Below are positions 1-8,362 of a DNA stretch of 64,000 nt, one piece after another (within the stretch, counting starts at the first letter, position 1; every line of letters starts with the position of its first letter). The notes beneath the pieces were generated by a model, which saw only the letters and a program-made list of their open reading frames with translations, was not told the origin of the DNA and made no database searches. Source of the stretch: Bacillus sp. FJAT-29814 (lineage in GTDB: Bacteria > Bacillota > Bacilli > Bacillales > Cytobacillaceae); contig NZ_LMTJ01000006.1 of assembly GCF_001510715.1 (NCBI RefSeq), positions 1 through 64,000 on the forward strand, given 5' to 3'. The translations under genes were made by a program, and so were the position numbers.

Positions 1-40
1 CCAGCGTTCGTCCTGAGCCAGGATCAAACTCTCCAATAAA
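1..40 (-). rRNA. rrs: 16S ribosomal RNA, 5' end only
   Basis: The reverse complement of the first 40 bases is the highly conserved start of bacterial 16S rRNA, including the universal 27F primer site (GAGTTTGATCCTGGCTCAG). The rest of the gene lies beyond the left edge. It is transcribed leftwards from the two promoters described at 195-309. The mature 5' end is within a few bases of position 40 and is set by comparison with the Bacillus pattern, not by experiment. Confidence 0.97.
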
Positions 41-194
41 GTTGAGTTGATTAGCTCATAAATGTTACGTTGGCTTCATTTCAAAAGAAATGAATGTTTA
101 TTGTTGACGTTTTTGTTTGTTTAGTTTTCAAAGAACGATCATCCAAGTGCTTGCGCACTTCATTCGACCAAGCCGCTCGAAAGCGACCTCTTTA

Positions 195-223
195 ATTTAT
201 CACATCTCACTTCGTGATGTCAA
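195..223 (-). promoter_or_regulatory. rRNA operon promoter, proximal (P2-like)
   Basis: On the minus strand a perfect TTGACA box (218-223) is followed by a 17-base spacer and ATAAAT (195-200). Transcription would start near 188, giving a leader of about 150 bases before the 16S gene. A perfect -35 and a second promoter upstream fit the usual tandem promoters of Bacillus rrn operons. I see no gene between the 16S end and 416; besides the promoters the stretch holds only AT-rich leader and spacer. Confidence 0.75.
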
Positions 224-280
224 CAACTTTTTTCGAAATTTCTAATTCGTCGTTTGACACTCTCGAAGAGGACAAGAATT

Positions 281-309
281 AATATATCATGATTAAAATA
301 TGTTTGCAA
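281..309 (-). promoter_or_regulatory. rRNA operon promoter, distal (P1-like)
   Basis: On the minus strand TTGCAA (304-309) is separated by 17 bases from TATATT (281-286), about 86 bases upstream of the proximal promoter. The spacing between the two matches the tandem P1/P2 arrangement of Bacillus rRNA operons. The hexamers are good but not perfect, so this is a prediction. Confidence 0.6.
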
Positions 310-415
310 TATAATTTTCGGAAAAAGTTTTTTTAATGGGTTTTTATTATCTTTATAAAAGGCTAAAGCTCGAATGTTATCCATTGAAAAATAAAAATGC
401 GACTTATCATTTCAT

Positions 416-1321
416 TTAAGATTGGCTATTCATTTCATGTTTTAATTTTAATCTTCGTTCATCAAACACGAATAATAAAATGCCGCCGATGACGACAACG
501 CCACCCAGTATTTGTGTCCAAACAACATATTCACTTAACAAGAAGTAAGCAAGGATTGTCGCTCCAACAGGCTCAAATAAAATCGCCATTGAGATCGTTG
601 AAGTACTCACCCATTTTAACGACCAATTAAATAAGGTATGCCCCAACAGGTTCGGAATTAGAGCCAGCAAGATAAAATAAACCCAATCACTTGCCGGATA
701 TGGATATAAGGGCTGGTTAGCTGCAAAGATATAAATGAATAAAGTAATCGAACTCATAAAATAGACAAGAAATGTATATGTAATTAGTGATACCCTTTTT
801 CGAACATTTTGACCAAATAATAAATAAGCGGTTATTTGAGCGCAGGCTATTAGGGCAAGTATATCTCCAAAAAGAGCCGTTCCGCTAATCCGAAAATCTC
901 CCCAGCTGATGATGATACTTCCTCCAACTGCTATGATTCCGCTGATGATGGCCTTGCCAGATATTTTTTCCTTAAAGAAAAAATACGTTCCTACAAATGC
1001 AAAAATCGGCTGAAGCGTGACTAACACGGTGGAGCTTGCTACCGAAGTGTAGTTTAACGACTCAAACCATAGAATAAAATGAAAGGCCAGAAATACTCCG
1101 GCAATGATGGAATACAACCAGTCTTTTTTCGTAATCTTACGAAGTTCTCCAACATGCTTTATTAAAAAAACGGGTAACATCAAAAGTACGGAAAACAACA
1201 GGCGATAAAAAGCTATGACGCCTGAGGGCGCAGAACTGTATTTCACAAAAATGGCCGATGTGGAAACTGAAATGACGCCAATTGCCAAAACGGCGTAGGG
1301 GTTTATTTTTGGCTCTTCCAT
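416..1321 (-). CDS. EamA/DMT-family transporter
   Basis: An integral membrane protein of 301 residues with about ten hydrophobic helices in two repeated EamA halves (roughly residues 12-143 and 152-285), the standard build of drug/metabolite exporters of the RhaT/YdcZ type. It ends in a short charged tail. Such proteins export amino acids, nucleobases or other small metabolites across the cytoplasmic membrane; the substrate cannot be told from sequence. The ATG has a plausible AAAGGAG-like site upstream. It stands alone, back to back with the MgtC-like gene, and no clear terminator follows before the rRNA promoter region. Confidence 0.9.
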   Translation of the reverse strand: MEEPKINPYAVLAIGVISVSTSAIFVKYSSAPSGVIAFYRLLFSVLLMLPVFLIKHVGELRKITKKDWLYSIIAGVFLAFHFILWFESLNYTSVASSTVLVTLQPIFAFVGTYFFFKEKISGKAIISGIIAVGGSIIISWGDFRISGTALFGDILALIACAQITAYLLFGQNVRKRVSLITYTFLVYFMSSITLFIYIFAANQPLYPYPASDWVYFILLALIPNLLGHTLFNWSLKWVSTSTISMAILFEPVGATILAYFLLSEYVVWTQILGGVVVIGGILLFVFDERRLKLKHEMNSQS

Positions 1322-1434
1322 ATTGGACTCCTTTATAGGTAAAATAAAATTACATACTTATAGCAATCGTAAAGTATTCTTAGTTGTTTTTTCAAAAAAC
1401 AAGCCCTCTTACAATATTAAATGGACGTGAGATT

Positions 1435-2130
1435 ATGAGCAGTATCGATATTGATATATTAATTAAGCTTGGCATTTCCGCTGTGTTTGGGCTCATTATT
1501 GGACTTGAACGGGAACTAAAAAGAAAACCTGTGGGACTAAAAACCAGTCTTGTCATTTCTGTAGTCAGTTGTCTTCTGACCATTGTATCGATTGAATCAG
1601 CTTATATGTTCCCCGATTCGGCAGAAGTTAGAATAACGATGGACCCATTGCGATTGGCGGCCCAAATCGTCTCAGGTATCGGTTTTCTAGGTGCTGGTGT
1701 TATTTTAAGACGAGGCAACGACAGTATTTCCGGCCTCACAACGGCTGCAATGATTTGGGGGGCCGCCGGGATTGGGATTGCTGTCGGTGCCGGTTTTTAT
1801 ATAGAAGCGTTTGCCGGAGTCGCATTGCTGATTATTAGTGTCGAATTAGTTCCTGCCGTTATGAAAATTTTTGGCCCTAAACAATTACGAGAAAAAGAGA
1901 TTATGCTTCAGTTATTTATTAGAGACCAGGTCCAAATTGATAATGCCATTACGTATTTAATGGAAAAAGAATATATTATCCGCAGACTCAAGATTAAAGA
2001 TTTGGACAATGGCGATCATCTTGTGCAAATATTGGTTGCGGTTGACTACCGTGAAAAGACAACAGATGTATATGCCTCCGTTTCGGAATTAGAAGGTGTG
2101 AATAAGGTGGAAATAGAAAGCATCAGTTAA
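1435..2130 (+). CDS. MgtC/SapB family membrane protein
   Basis: A 231-residue protein with an N-terminal MgtC/SapB membrane domain (about residues 5-145; note the GLIIGLERE segment and the glycine-rich GIGFLGAGVIL segment typical of the family) and a C-terminal soluble region of about 80 residues resembling the ACT-like domain of longer MgtC relatives. In the family MgtC has been tied to growth at low magnesium and to modulation of the F-type ATPase, but most soil Bacillus members are uncharacterised. An in-frame TTG at 1384 would add 17 residues; I chose the ATG preceded by GGACGTGAG because it starts at the conserved domain. Confidence 0.88.
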   Translation: MSSIDIDILIKLGISAVFGLIIGLERELKRKPVGLKTSLVISVVSCLLTIVSIESAYMFPDSAEVRITMDPLRLAAQIVSGIGFLGAGVILRRGNDSISGLTTAAMIWGAAGIGIAVGAGFYIEAFAGVALLIISVELVPAVMKIFGPKQLREKEIMLQLFIRDQVQIDNAITYLMEKEYIIRRLKIKDLDNGDHLVQILVAVDYREKTTDVYASVSELEGVNKVEIESIS

Positions 2131-2164
2131 TGGAGAATTTTTTAGCCTTTACTTAAATTTCCTC

Positions 2165-2193
2165 TTGCAATAAAAATATAATCCGGATATAAT
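2165..2193 (+). promoter_or_regulatory. sigma-A promoter of the tRNA-Ala gene
   Basis: TTGCAA (2165-2170), a 17-base spacer and a perfect TATAAT (2188-2193) lie just upstream of the tRNA, with a predicted start around 2200. Confidence 0.8.
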
Positions 2194-2213
2194 TCTTGTT
2201 GTACCGATTCAAG

Positions 2214-2287
<74 letters not shown>

Positions 2288-2298
2288 TCATTTTTTCG

Positions 2299-2329
2299 AA
2301 AACCTTTGCGTTAAGCAAAGGTTTTTTTA
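2299..2329 (+). terminator. terminator of tRNA-Ala
   Basis: A ten-pair stem AAACCTTTGC / GCAAAGGTTT with a five-base loop runs directly into a T-rich tract, 12 bases after the tRNA. Confidence 0.9.
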
Positions 2330-2406
2330 TTTTTATTTACTTTCTGTCTCTAGCAATCCCCCTCCAAATACCTATAAAAAAAATTCTATTCTATTATAAA
2401 TTCCTC

Positions 2407-2436
2407 TTGCATGTTTTAGTCTCCTAAAATTATAAT
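2407..2436 (+). promoter_or_regulatory. sigma-A promoter of the DUF485-symporter operon
   Basis: TTGCAT (2407-2412), an 18-base spacer and a perfect TATAAT (2431-2436). The predicted leader is about 150 bases and holds an unused AAGGAGG at 2484 with no start codon behind it. Apart from this, the stretch from the tRNA terminator to 2590 shows no gene. Confidence 0.65.
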
Positions 2437-2590
2437 AAAAATCATAAAAATTTCCAAAGTTATGAAATATCTGTCAACTCGCGAAGGAGGCAAACAATAA
2501 CAATAACCACTCTGTCCTAACCATCTCATCCGGTCGTCGTCGTTCTTTTTTTAAAACAAACGGGTTTATTTCGAAAGGGGGAGCTTCACA

Positions 2591-2917
2591 TTGGAGGCTA
2601 AAAAATTTAATAATCAAACTGAAAGCGATTACAGCGCCATTGCCCAGTCAGCTTCGTTTAAAACATTACTTTCTGAGAAAAAGAAATTTATTGTGCCATT
2701 AACCATTTTCTTCTTTTGTTTCTACTTTACCTTGCCAATCCTTACCTCTTATTCAACGATTCTGAACACCAAATTTATTGGCAATATTACTTGGGCCTGG
2801 GTCTTTGCCTTTATGCAATTTGTCATGACCTGGGGATTATGCATGCTATATTCAAAAAAAGCGGCTAAATTTGATGAGTTGACTAATCAGGTTGTCCAAG
2901 AAAGGGGGACTCGCTAA
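2591..2917 (+). CDS. DUF485 membrane protein, symporter partner
   Basis: A 108-residue protein with two hydrophobic helices (about residues 33-52 and 68-88) and charged ends, matching the DUF485 family in length and layout. DUF485 genes usually sit directly before an ActP-type acetate/monocarboxylate symporter (as yjcH-actP in E. coli), as here. Its own role is not established; it is assumed to assist the transporter. It begins with TTG behind AAAGGGGGAG. Its stop codon and the ATG of the next gene share one base (TAATG), so translation is probably coupled. Confidence 0.88.
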   Translation: MEAKKFNNQTESDYSAIAQSASFKTLLSEKKKFIVPLTIFFFCFYFTLPILTSYSTILNTKFIGNITWAWVFAFMQFVMTWGLCMLYSKKAAKFDELTNQVVQERGTR

Positions 2918-4455
2918 TGAATACCCCTGCGTTTCTCATGTTTTTAGGAATTGTATTGGTGACATTGGTCATTACCTACTATGCCTCGAAAAAAACGAAA
3001 AATGCCAGTGAGTTCTATACGGCTGGAGGCGGCTTGACCGGTTGGCAAAATGGATTGGCCATTGCAGGTGACTATATGTCTGCGGCATCATTTCTCGGTA
3101 TTGCCGGGGCTGTCGCATTACAGGGCTTTGATGGATTCTTCTATAGCATCGGGTTTCTGGTTGCCTATCTTGTCGTGCTTTACTTGGTGGCGGAGCCGTT
3201 AAGAAACCTTGGTAAATATACATTTGCCGATATGATTGCTTCCCGTTTTGACGCCAAGAAAATCCGCGGTTTTGCGGCCATGAATACGATGACCATCTCG
3301 ATTTTTTACATGATTGCCCAGCTAGTCGGGGCGGGTGCACTTATTAAATTATTATTGGGGTTGGAATATACTACTTCTGTCTTAATCGTCGGCGTACTAA
3401 TGACGGTATACGTTATCTTTGGCGGAATGCATGCGACAAGCTGGGTGCAAATTATCAAAGCGGTTTTGTTAATGGGCGGAACCTTTATCATTTCCGTTAT
3501 TGTTTTTGCGAAATTCAATTTCAGCATCACTGATATGTTTGCGCAAATGAAAACAGCGACTCCATTAAAAGATTCGTTTTTAAATCCTGGGGTTAAATAT
3601 AAGGACGGGCTAGACACCCTTTCATTAAATATGGGGCTTGTCCTTGGGACAGCAGGACTTCCTCACATTCTTGTCCGGTTCTTTACCGTTAAAGATGCTA
3701 AAACTGCCCGTGCTTCTGTTGTTTATGCTACATGGATCATCGGACTATTTTATGTTATGACGATTTTCCTTGGATTCGGCGCTGCCGCTTTTGTTGGTAA
3801 TGATAAGATCATTGCTGCAAATCCTGCCGGGAATATGGCAGCACCACTTTTGGCTGAGGCCCTTGGTGGCAACATGCTGTTTGCTTTCGTTTCTGCCGTT
3901 GCCTTTGCGACAATCCTTGCTGTAGTTGCTGGACTCGTGTTAACTGCGGCTTCGGCGTTTGCACATGATTTTTATAATGAAATTATGAAAAAAGGCAAAG
4001 CAACCGAAAAACAGCAGGTGAAGATGGCCCGTTATGCGGCAATCGGTGTTTCCATTATTTCGATTATCTTAGCGCTAGGTGCACAAACGCTAAACGTGGC
4101 ATTCCTTGTTTCGCTTGCATTTGCTGTAGCTGCAAGTGCAAACTTGCCGGTTATTATTTACACCATCTACTGGAAACGTTTTAATACAAGCGGCGCGGTT
4201 TGGGCTATGGTAGTCGGCCTGGTTTCGGCAATCGGGTTAGTGTTAATCAGCCCGAACGTTTTTAGCCCTGAAGCAGGAAAAGCGATTTTTGTAGGGAACC
4301 CAATCTTCCCATATACAACACCGGGAATCGTCTCCATACCGCTTGGATTCTTGGCAGGCTATCTCGGAACCATCCTCTCGAGCCAAAAAGCCGATGTGAA
4401 GAAATACGAGGAAGTCCTGGTTAAATCCAATACCGGTATCGGATTAGGAAGGTAA
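2917..4455 (+). CDS. sodium:solute symporter (ActP-like)
   Basis: A 512-residue sodium/solute symporter family protein with about thirteen membrane helices and family motifs such as the EFYTAGGGLTGWQNGLAIAGD region near the N terminus. The pairing with a DUF485 gene points to the ActP/MctC branch, which takes up acetate, propionate, pyruvate or other short monocarboxylates with sodium or protons. The exact substrate is inferred. It is translationally coupled to the DUF485 gene, and a strong terminator follows within 20 bases. Confidence 0.9.
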   Translation: MNTPAFLMFLGIVLVTLVITYYASKKTKNASEFYTAGGGLTGWQNGLAIAGDYMSAASFLGIAGAVALQGFDGFFYSIGFLVAYLVVLYLVAEPLRNLGKYTFADMIASRFDAKKIRGFAAMNTMTISIFYMIAQLVGAGALIKLLLGLEYTTSVLIVGVLMTVYVIFGGMHATSWVQIIKAVLLMGGTFIISVIVFAKFNFSITDMFAQMKTATPLKDSFLNPGVKYKDGLDTLSLNMGLVLGTAGLPHILVRFFTVKDAKTARASVVYATWIIGLFYVMTIFLGFGAAAFVGNDKIIAANPAGNMAAPLLAEALGGNMLFAFVSAVAFATILAVVAGLVLTAASAFAHDFYNEIMKKGKATEKQQVKMARYAAIGVSIISIILALGAQTLNVAFLVSLAFAVAASANLPVIIYTIYWKRFNTSGAVWAMVVGLVSAIGLVLISPNVFSPEAGKAIFVGNPIFPYTTPGIVSIPLGFLAGYLGTILSSQKADVKKYEEVLVKSNTGIGLGR

Positions 4456-4470
4456 AGGGAAATAAAGGAA

Positions 4471-4510
4471 AAAGGTGCCTGACACCCATAGGGGATTAGG
4501 CACCTTTATT
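4471..4510. terminator. convergent terminator carrying a GTGCCTGACAC repeat
   Basis: The stem AAAGGTGCCT / AGGCACCTTT (ten pairs, 17-base loop) lies between the symporter and the convergent helicase gene and is followed by T-rich sequence on the plus strand and preceded by A-rich sequence, so it can serve both. The left arm belongs to a repeat, AAAAAGGTGCCTGACAC, seen again at 6621. Confidence 0.85.
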
Positions 4511-4540
4511 AATGTGTCTATAGTATAATACGGAATCAAT

Positions 4541-5917
4541 CTAGCGCTGTTTTTTTCTTCCCGCACTATTTTTTGTGCTGTTCCTCTTTCCAGCGGTTTT
4601 GGCGCTTGGTTTTCCTTTGGCAAAGCTTGTTTTCGCGCTTCGGCTCTTTGTTTGTTGTGTCCCGCTCTTTTTATCTCCGCTCTTTCCCTGCTTCTTGCTG
4701 TCTCCACTTTCTTTTCTATGACCGGCCGGCTTTTTCCGGGCAGTTCGTTTTTGTTTTTCATCATTTGTTGGCATGTCCCTTTTTTGACCTTTTTCTTTAT
4801 CGACATTGCCCAGGTTTTGTTTTTGAATTCGAATATTTAGCTCTTTTTCAATTAAATCAAGAGTTGGCCTGTCTGCGGAGGAATATAGGGTAATCGCCAA
4901 TCCTTTCAATCCTGCTCTTCCTGTCCTGCCAATCCGGTGAATATAGCTTTCGGAATCCTGAGGGATGTCGTAATTAAACACATGTGTGACGCCTTCTACA
5001 TCCAGTCCCCTAGCGGCTACATCCGTGGCTATCAACAATTGAACCTCGGCATCGCGGAACCGCTTCATCACTTGCTCCCGTTTCGCCTGCGACAAATCGC
5101 CGTGCAATTCATCGCAGGAAAATCCCCGAGCCCGTAAAATCTCATAGAGCTTACTAACTCTCCGTTTCGTCCGGCAAAAAATAACCGCTAAAAACGGTCG
5201 ATGGGTTTCAATTAACTGAATCAGTGTGGCTTGCTTTGCCCGGTCGATGGTATGAATGGCAATCTGCTTTACATTGTCTGCAGGACCTTGAACTTTTTCA
5301 ATTTGAATATATTCAGGGCTCCGCATATATTTATTAGCCAGTTTTCTGACTTCGTCAGGAATCGTTGCCGAGAAAAGCATGGTTTGCCGTTGTTTCGGCG
5401 TTTCTTTAATGATATCCTCTACCTCATTGAGAAACCCGATGTGAAGCATTTGGTCCGCTTCATCCAACACAAGAAACGACAGATTGGCCAGATGGATTGT
5501 TCCCCTCCGGATATGATCTAAAAGCCTTCCCGGCGTCCCTACAACAATCTGAGGTTTGTTTTTCAATTTCCTTAATTGCTTGTCTACATCCTGTCCGCCA
5601 TAAGCTGCCAGAACATGAACCTCTTCTAAACCTTCAATCAACTTTTGTATTTCATCTGTTATTTGCAGTGCCAGTTCCCTTGTCGGCGTGACAATAAGAG
5701 CCTGAATCTGGTCCCCATCCCGTTTTAATTTTTCCAGTATTGGCAGGACGAAGGCAAATGTTTTCCCTGTCCCTGTCTGCGCCTGGCCAATGAGGTCCCG
5801 GCCATTCATGATAATTGGAATTGCCTGTTGTTGTACTGGGGTTGGGTTCGCCACACCCTGGCCTTGCAATTTTTCAGCTAACTCTGTGGAAATGCCTAGT
5901 TGTATGAATTTTAACAA
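4541..5917 (-). CDS. DEAD-box ATP-dependent RNA helicase
   Basis: A 458-residue RNA helicase that uses ATP to unwind RNA duplexes. It has the Q motif near residues 24-31, motif I AQTGTGKT (45-52), the DEAD box (152-155), SAT (183-185) and HRIGRTGR (327-334). From about residue 375 the tail is a low-complexity Lys/Arg/Ser-rich extension, common in CshA/CshB-type helicases that act in ribosome assembly or RNA decay. I set the start at a TTG preceded by AGGCGG; an upstream in-frame TTG would add 21 residues with no homology. The nearest B. subtilis paralog is not certain. Confidence 0.93.
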   Translation of the reverse strand: MLKFIQLGISTELAEKLQGQGVANPTPVQQQAIPIIMNGRDLIGQAQTGTGKTFAFVLPILEKLKRDGDQIQALIVTPTRELALQITDEIQKLIEGLEEVHVLAAYGGQDVDKQLRKLKNKPQIVVGTPGRLLDHIRRGTIHLANLSFLVLDEADQMLHIGFLNEVEDIIKETPKQRQTMLFSATIPDEVRKLANKYMRSPEYIQIEKVQGPADNVKQIAIHTIDRAKQATLIQLIETHRPFLAVIFCRTKRRVSKLYEILRARGFSCDELHGDLSQAKREQVMKRFRDAEVQLLIATDVAARGLDVEGVTHVFNYDIPQDSESYIHRIGRTGRAGLKGLAITLYSSADRPTLDLIEKELNIRIQKQNLGNVDKEKGQKRDMPTNDEKQKRTARKKPAGHRKESGDSKKQGKSGDKKSGTQQTKSRSAKTSFAKGKPSAKTAGKRNSTKNSAGRKKQR

Positions 5918-6011
5918 AAGACCGCCTACTTTCTGTATGTACCTTCCACTAATAATGATTGTTTTCAACGTTTTTAGCAATTATTCAGGTGAAATATTGA
6001 AATAAATGAAA

Positions 6012-6029
6012 ACTCGCCGATTGGCGAGT
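6012..6029. repeat. short inverted repeat in the helicase-SCP2 spacer
   Basis: ACTCGCC-GATT-GGCGAGT is a perfect seven-pair stem. T-rich sequence follows it on the minus strand, so it could be a backup terminator for leftward transcription, but about 100 bases of non-repetitive, unexplained sequence (6030-6120) separate it from the proper terminator of the SCP2 gene. A related stem with the same GCCGATTGGC core lies at 49903. Confidence 0.5.
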
Positions 6030-6128
6030 CCGTTAGGACGAAGACAGAGGCGTAGTTGAATTTATGCGTGCGAAGCTGAGATAAAGAAATTTGGGTAAAA
6101 ATTTTATACTTTCCTATTAGCCAAAATA

Positions 6129-6160
6129 AAAGACCGTCGAGAAATCACTCAACAGCCTTT
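6129..6160 (-). terminator. terminator of the SCP2 gene
   Basis: A 13-pair stem with three G-U pairs and a six-base loop, followed on the minus strand by a T-rich tract. It begins 5 bases after the SCP2 stop codon. Confidence 0.85.
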
Positions 6161-6165
6161 CATGC

Positions 6166-6531
6166 TTATAATGGTTCTTTTAAGTTATATTTCTTTAGAA
6201 TGCTTTCAATTTTAAACCCGGTACCCACGTCGCCCTTTACCTTTACTTTCCCCAATAGCAAAGCCATTGAACCGCTCATTTTACATAAAACAAATTTTTT
6301 GAAAGTATCATAGTTTAGAGTTAAAGCAACAGTTGGAATAACTTCGACTCCTTCCTTGATGGTCAGTTTACCGTCTTGGAAAAAATGTTGATAGGTTGAA
6401 GGCACTTGATCAGTAACTTCATATTGAACGACAGCATTAAAACCTTGAATCGGACCCGGATTCTCATTGAATATTTGTTCAATTCTTGCCATTAATTCTG
6501 CTAACGAATATTCTTGGAGTGTTTTAACCAT
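6166..6531 (-). CDS. SCP2 sterol-carrier-like protein
   Basis: A 121-residue protein that is essentially one SCP2 domain: an N-terminal helix (MVKTLQEYSLAELMARI), a beta-sheet core and the family's PTVALTLNYDTFKKF and KVKGDVG stretches. SCP2 folds bind hydrophobic ligands; in bacteria the ligand is generally unknown. The reading frame stays open upstream for 41 codons, but the ATG used here follows GGGGGG with correct spacing and starts the conserved domain. It has its own terminator and is separated from the sulfur operon by another. Confidence 0.82.
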   Translation of the reverse strand: MVKTLQEYSLAELMARIEQIFNENPGPIQGFNAVVQYEVTDQVPSTYQHFFQDGKLTIKEGVEVIPTVALTLNYDTFKKFVLCKMSGSMALLLGKVKVKGDVGTGFKIESILKKYNLKEPL

Positions 6532-6621
6532 ATAAAGCCCCCCAATGCTAAAGTAAGTTACACCCCAATAATACCAATACGTACCATTATTATACAGTGA
6601 ATACTTTTTGAACTTTTTGGA

Positions 6622-6660
6622 AAAAGGTGCCTGACACTCATCGCTGGGCGGCACCCTTTT
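6622..6660 (-). terminator. terminator of the sulfur operon, with a GTGCCTGACAC repeat
   Basis: AAAAGGTGCC pairs with GGCACCCTTTT across 18 bases; T residues follow on the minus strand. One arm is again the AAAAAGGTGCCTGACAC element found at 4471, so the same small repeat supplies terminators at two places. Confidence 0.75.
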
Positions 6661-6694
6661 AAAGTTGTTTATATAGGTTATTAGTTGCAGAATA

Positions 6695-7147
6695 TTAGAC
6701 GGTTACTTCTGCTTTGGTCCATAGGTTTTCGATAGGGATTCCTGCGTCTTTCATGGTGCGGAATACAGGGCAGCGCAGGTCGACGGATTTTCGCAATTCT
6801 TCGATTCTTTCTTGAGACTCTGATGTTTCAATTACGGCCTTCACCTTAACCTGCTGGAAATACGGCTTAACTGATAAGTCACCCATTAAACCGGCGACGT
6901 CTAAATGGCCTTCGACATCAAAGGAGATTCCCTGGAGATCAAACTTCATCTCTTGCGCGATTAATTGCGCCATTACATTTTCACAGGCAATTAAAGATGA
7001 TAATAGCGTTGATAGCGGATCGATTGCAGAGTCCTTGCCGCCAAATGATTCTGGTTCATCAATCGCAATCGTGTGCTTGCCAGCAACCGCATCTATACGC
7101 ATACCCGTACCTTTTCCCTCAACCTTAAACTTCGTTAATTGTCCCAT
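6695..7147 (-). CDS. OsmC family protein
   Basis: A 150-residue OsmC/Ohr-fold protein. Both family cysteines are present: Cys55 in SLIACENVMAQ and Cys126 in DLRCPVF, so it could act as a thiol peroxidase on organic hydroperoxides or related sulfur species. It is the last gene of the five-gene leftward operon beginning at 9731. The ATG overlaps no neighbour and lies 27 bases after the stop of the methyltransferase-like gene. The substrate is unknown; the setting beside TusA and DsrE proteins favours persulfides or sulfur intermediates. Confidence 0.87.
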   Translation of the reverse strand: MGQLTKFKVEGKGTGMRIDAVAGKHTIAIDEPESFGGKDSAIDPLSTLLSSLIACENVMAQLIAQEMKFDLQGISFDVEGHLDVAGLMGDLSVKPYFQQVKVKAVIETSESQERIEELRKSVDLRCPVFRTMKDAGIPIENLWTKAEVTV

Positions 7148-7174
7148 ATTAGATTCTCCACTCCATTCTGACTA

Positions 7175-8344
7175 TTAAACAAGCACGATCTCTCGTAATT
7201 TCTTAGCTGCAGCCACCATTGCCTTTAATTTTTCAACCGCAATTTCATCACTGTTCATTGGCCTTTGAGCAAATGTTCCAAAGCCGCAATCAGGATTTAG
7301 GAAGATTTTTGCATCCGGCAGATATTTTCTTACTTCCTGAACACGTGCCACAATCGCTTCAACCTCTTCTATTTCTTCAGTCCGCGGATTGACAACACCG
7401 AGTCCGATTTCTTTCCCGCCAAATTCGCGGATGGCATCCAATTCTCCCGCCCTTGGTGTGGCGTATTCGAGAATGAGTTGGTCAACGTTGACATTAGCAA
7501 GATATGGGATTAACGGGTAATATGGCCCTCTTAGCAGCACCTGCTCCTGTGTGCTCCAATTGCCACGGCAAACATGGACACCGATTTTTGTACCTCGGCC
7601 GAGCATTCCTTCTGTCACTTGATTCATCAAGTCAAGCGCAAAAGCAATTTCCTGTTCAGCATCGGCCTTGGCCGTCAATGCCCCGCACATAAAGGTACGA
7701 TTTGCGTTTTTCTGGGTAAACACAAGCTCGGTTAAAACCGGTTCATCGAATTGGACAAACTCAACGCCAGCAGCAACCAATTCCTCCAATTCTTCCCGCA
7801 GCACTTTAACAATATCGACAGCCAAATCTTCCTTTGTCGGGTATGCATCCTTCGACAAGCCTTCTACCCACATCGATCTTGTTAACAGGTAGGGACCGGG
7901 CATGGAAACTTTAACTGCTTTATCCGTATGTTTTTTTAAAAATAAAAAATCATCTAGGGCGAGCGGCTTTTTACGGCTGATTTTTCCGCAAGCTGCCGGG
8001 TTGGACATCGAGAACGCCGGTACATCCAATGTCCCAAGGATTTCTTCAAAGCTCGACTTATCCTCAATGTATTCGAGCAGCTCTGATACAGTTAGCATCC
8101 GGACATTATGCAAATGCTCGGCAACAAATGAAATATAGTTATCGCGCCGTTGCTCGCCGTCCGAGACGATATCAATTCCGGCTTCCTCCTGCCACTTTAA
8201 GATTTGTAAGACCGCTGTATCAGCAATCGCCTGAAATTCTTCTTCGCTAATTCTACCGGCACGTTTATCACGCATCGCCCGCTTTACCTCAGGTGACCGC
8301 GGCCAGCTGCCAATAACGGTGACAGGAAACTTAGGTAATGTCAT
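7175..8344 (-). CDS. MetE C-terminal-like methyltransferase
   Basis: A 389-residue member of the cobalamin-independent methionine synthase family that has only the catalytic barrel, like B. subtilis YxjG/YxjH. The zinc site is intact: His257 and Cys259 (GVHVCRGNW), Glu293 (LEYATPRAGEL) and Cys353 (NPDCGFGTF). These short forms transfer a methyl group to a thiol such as homocysteine, but the donor differs between subgroups and is not known here. It is the fourth gene of the sulfur operon, with an 18-base gap to the TusA-OsmC gene upstream. No S-box or methionine T-box precedes the operon, so it is probably not regulated as a methionine gene. Confidence 0.88.
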   Translation of the reverse strand: MTLPKFPVTVIGSWPRSPEVKRAMRDKRAGRISEEEFQAIADTAVLQILKWQEEAGIDIVSDGEQRRDNYISFVAEHLHNVRMLTVSELLEYIEDKSSFEEILGTLDVPAFSMSNPAACGKISRKKPLALDDFLFLKKHTDKAVKVSMPGPYLLTRSMWVEGLSKDAYPTKEDLAVDIVKVLREELEELVAAGVEFVQFDEPVLTELVFTQKNANRTFMCGALTAKADAEQEIAFALDLMNQVTEGMLGRGTKIGVHVCRGNWSTQEQVLLRGPYYPLIPYLANVNVDQLILEYATPRAGELDAIREFGGKEIGLGVVNPRTEEIEEVEAIVARVQEVRKYLPDAKIFLNPDCGFGTFAQRPMNSDEIAVEKLKAMVAAAKKLREIVLV

Positions 8345-8362
8345 AACTGGACTAACCCCCTG

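Noticed and set aside
4444..4893. Overlapping open frames on both strands at the helicase tail
   Set aside because: They are frame shadows of the low-complexity Lys/Arg-rich C terminus and one crosses the terminator.
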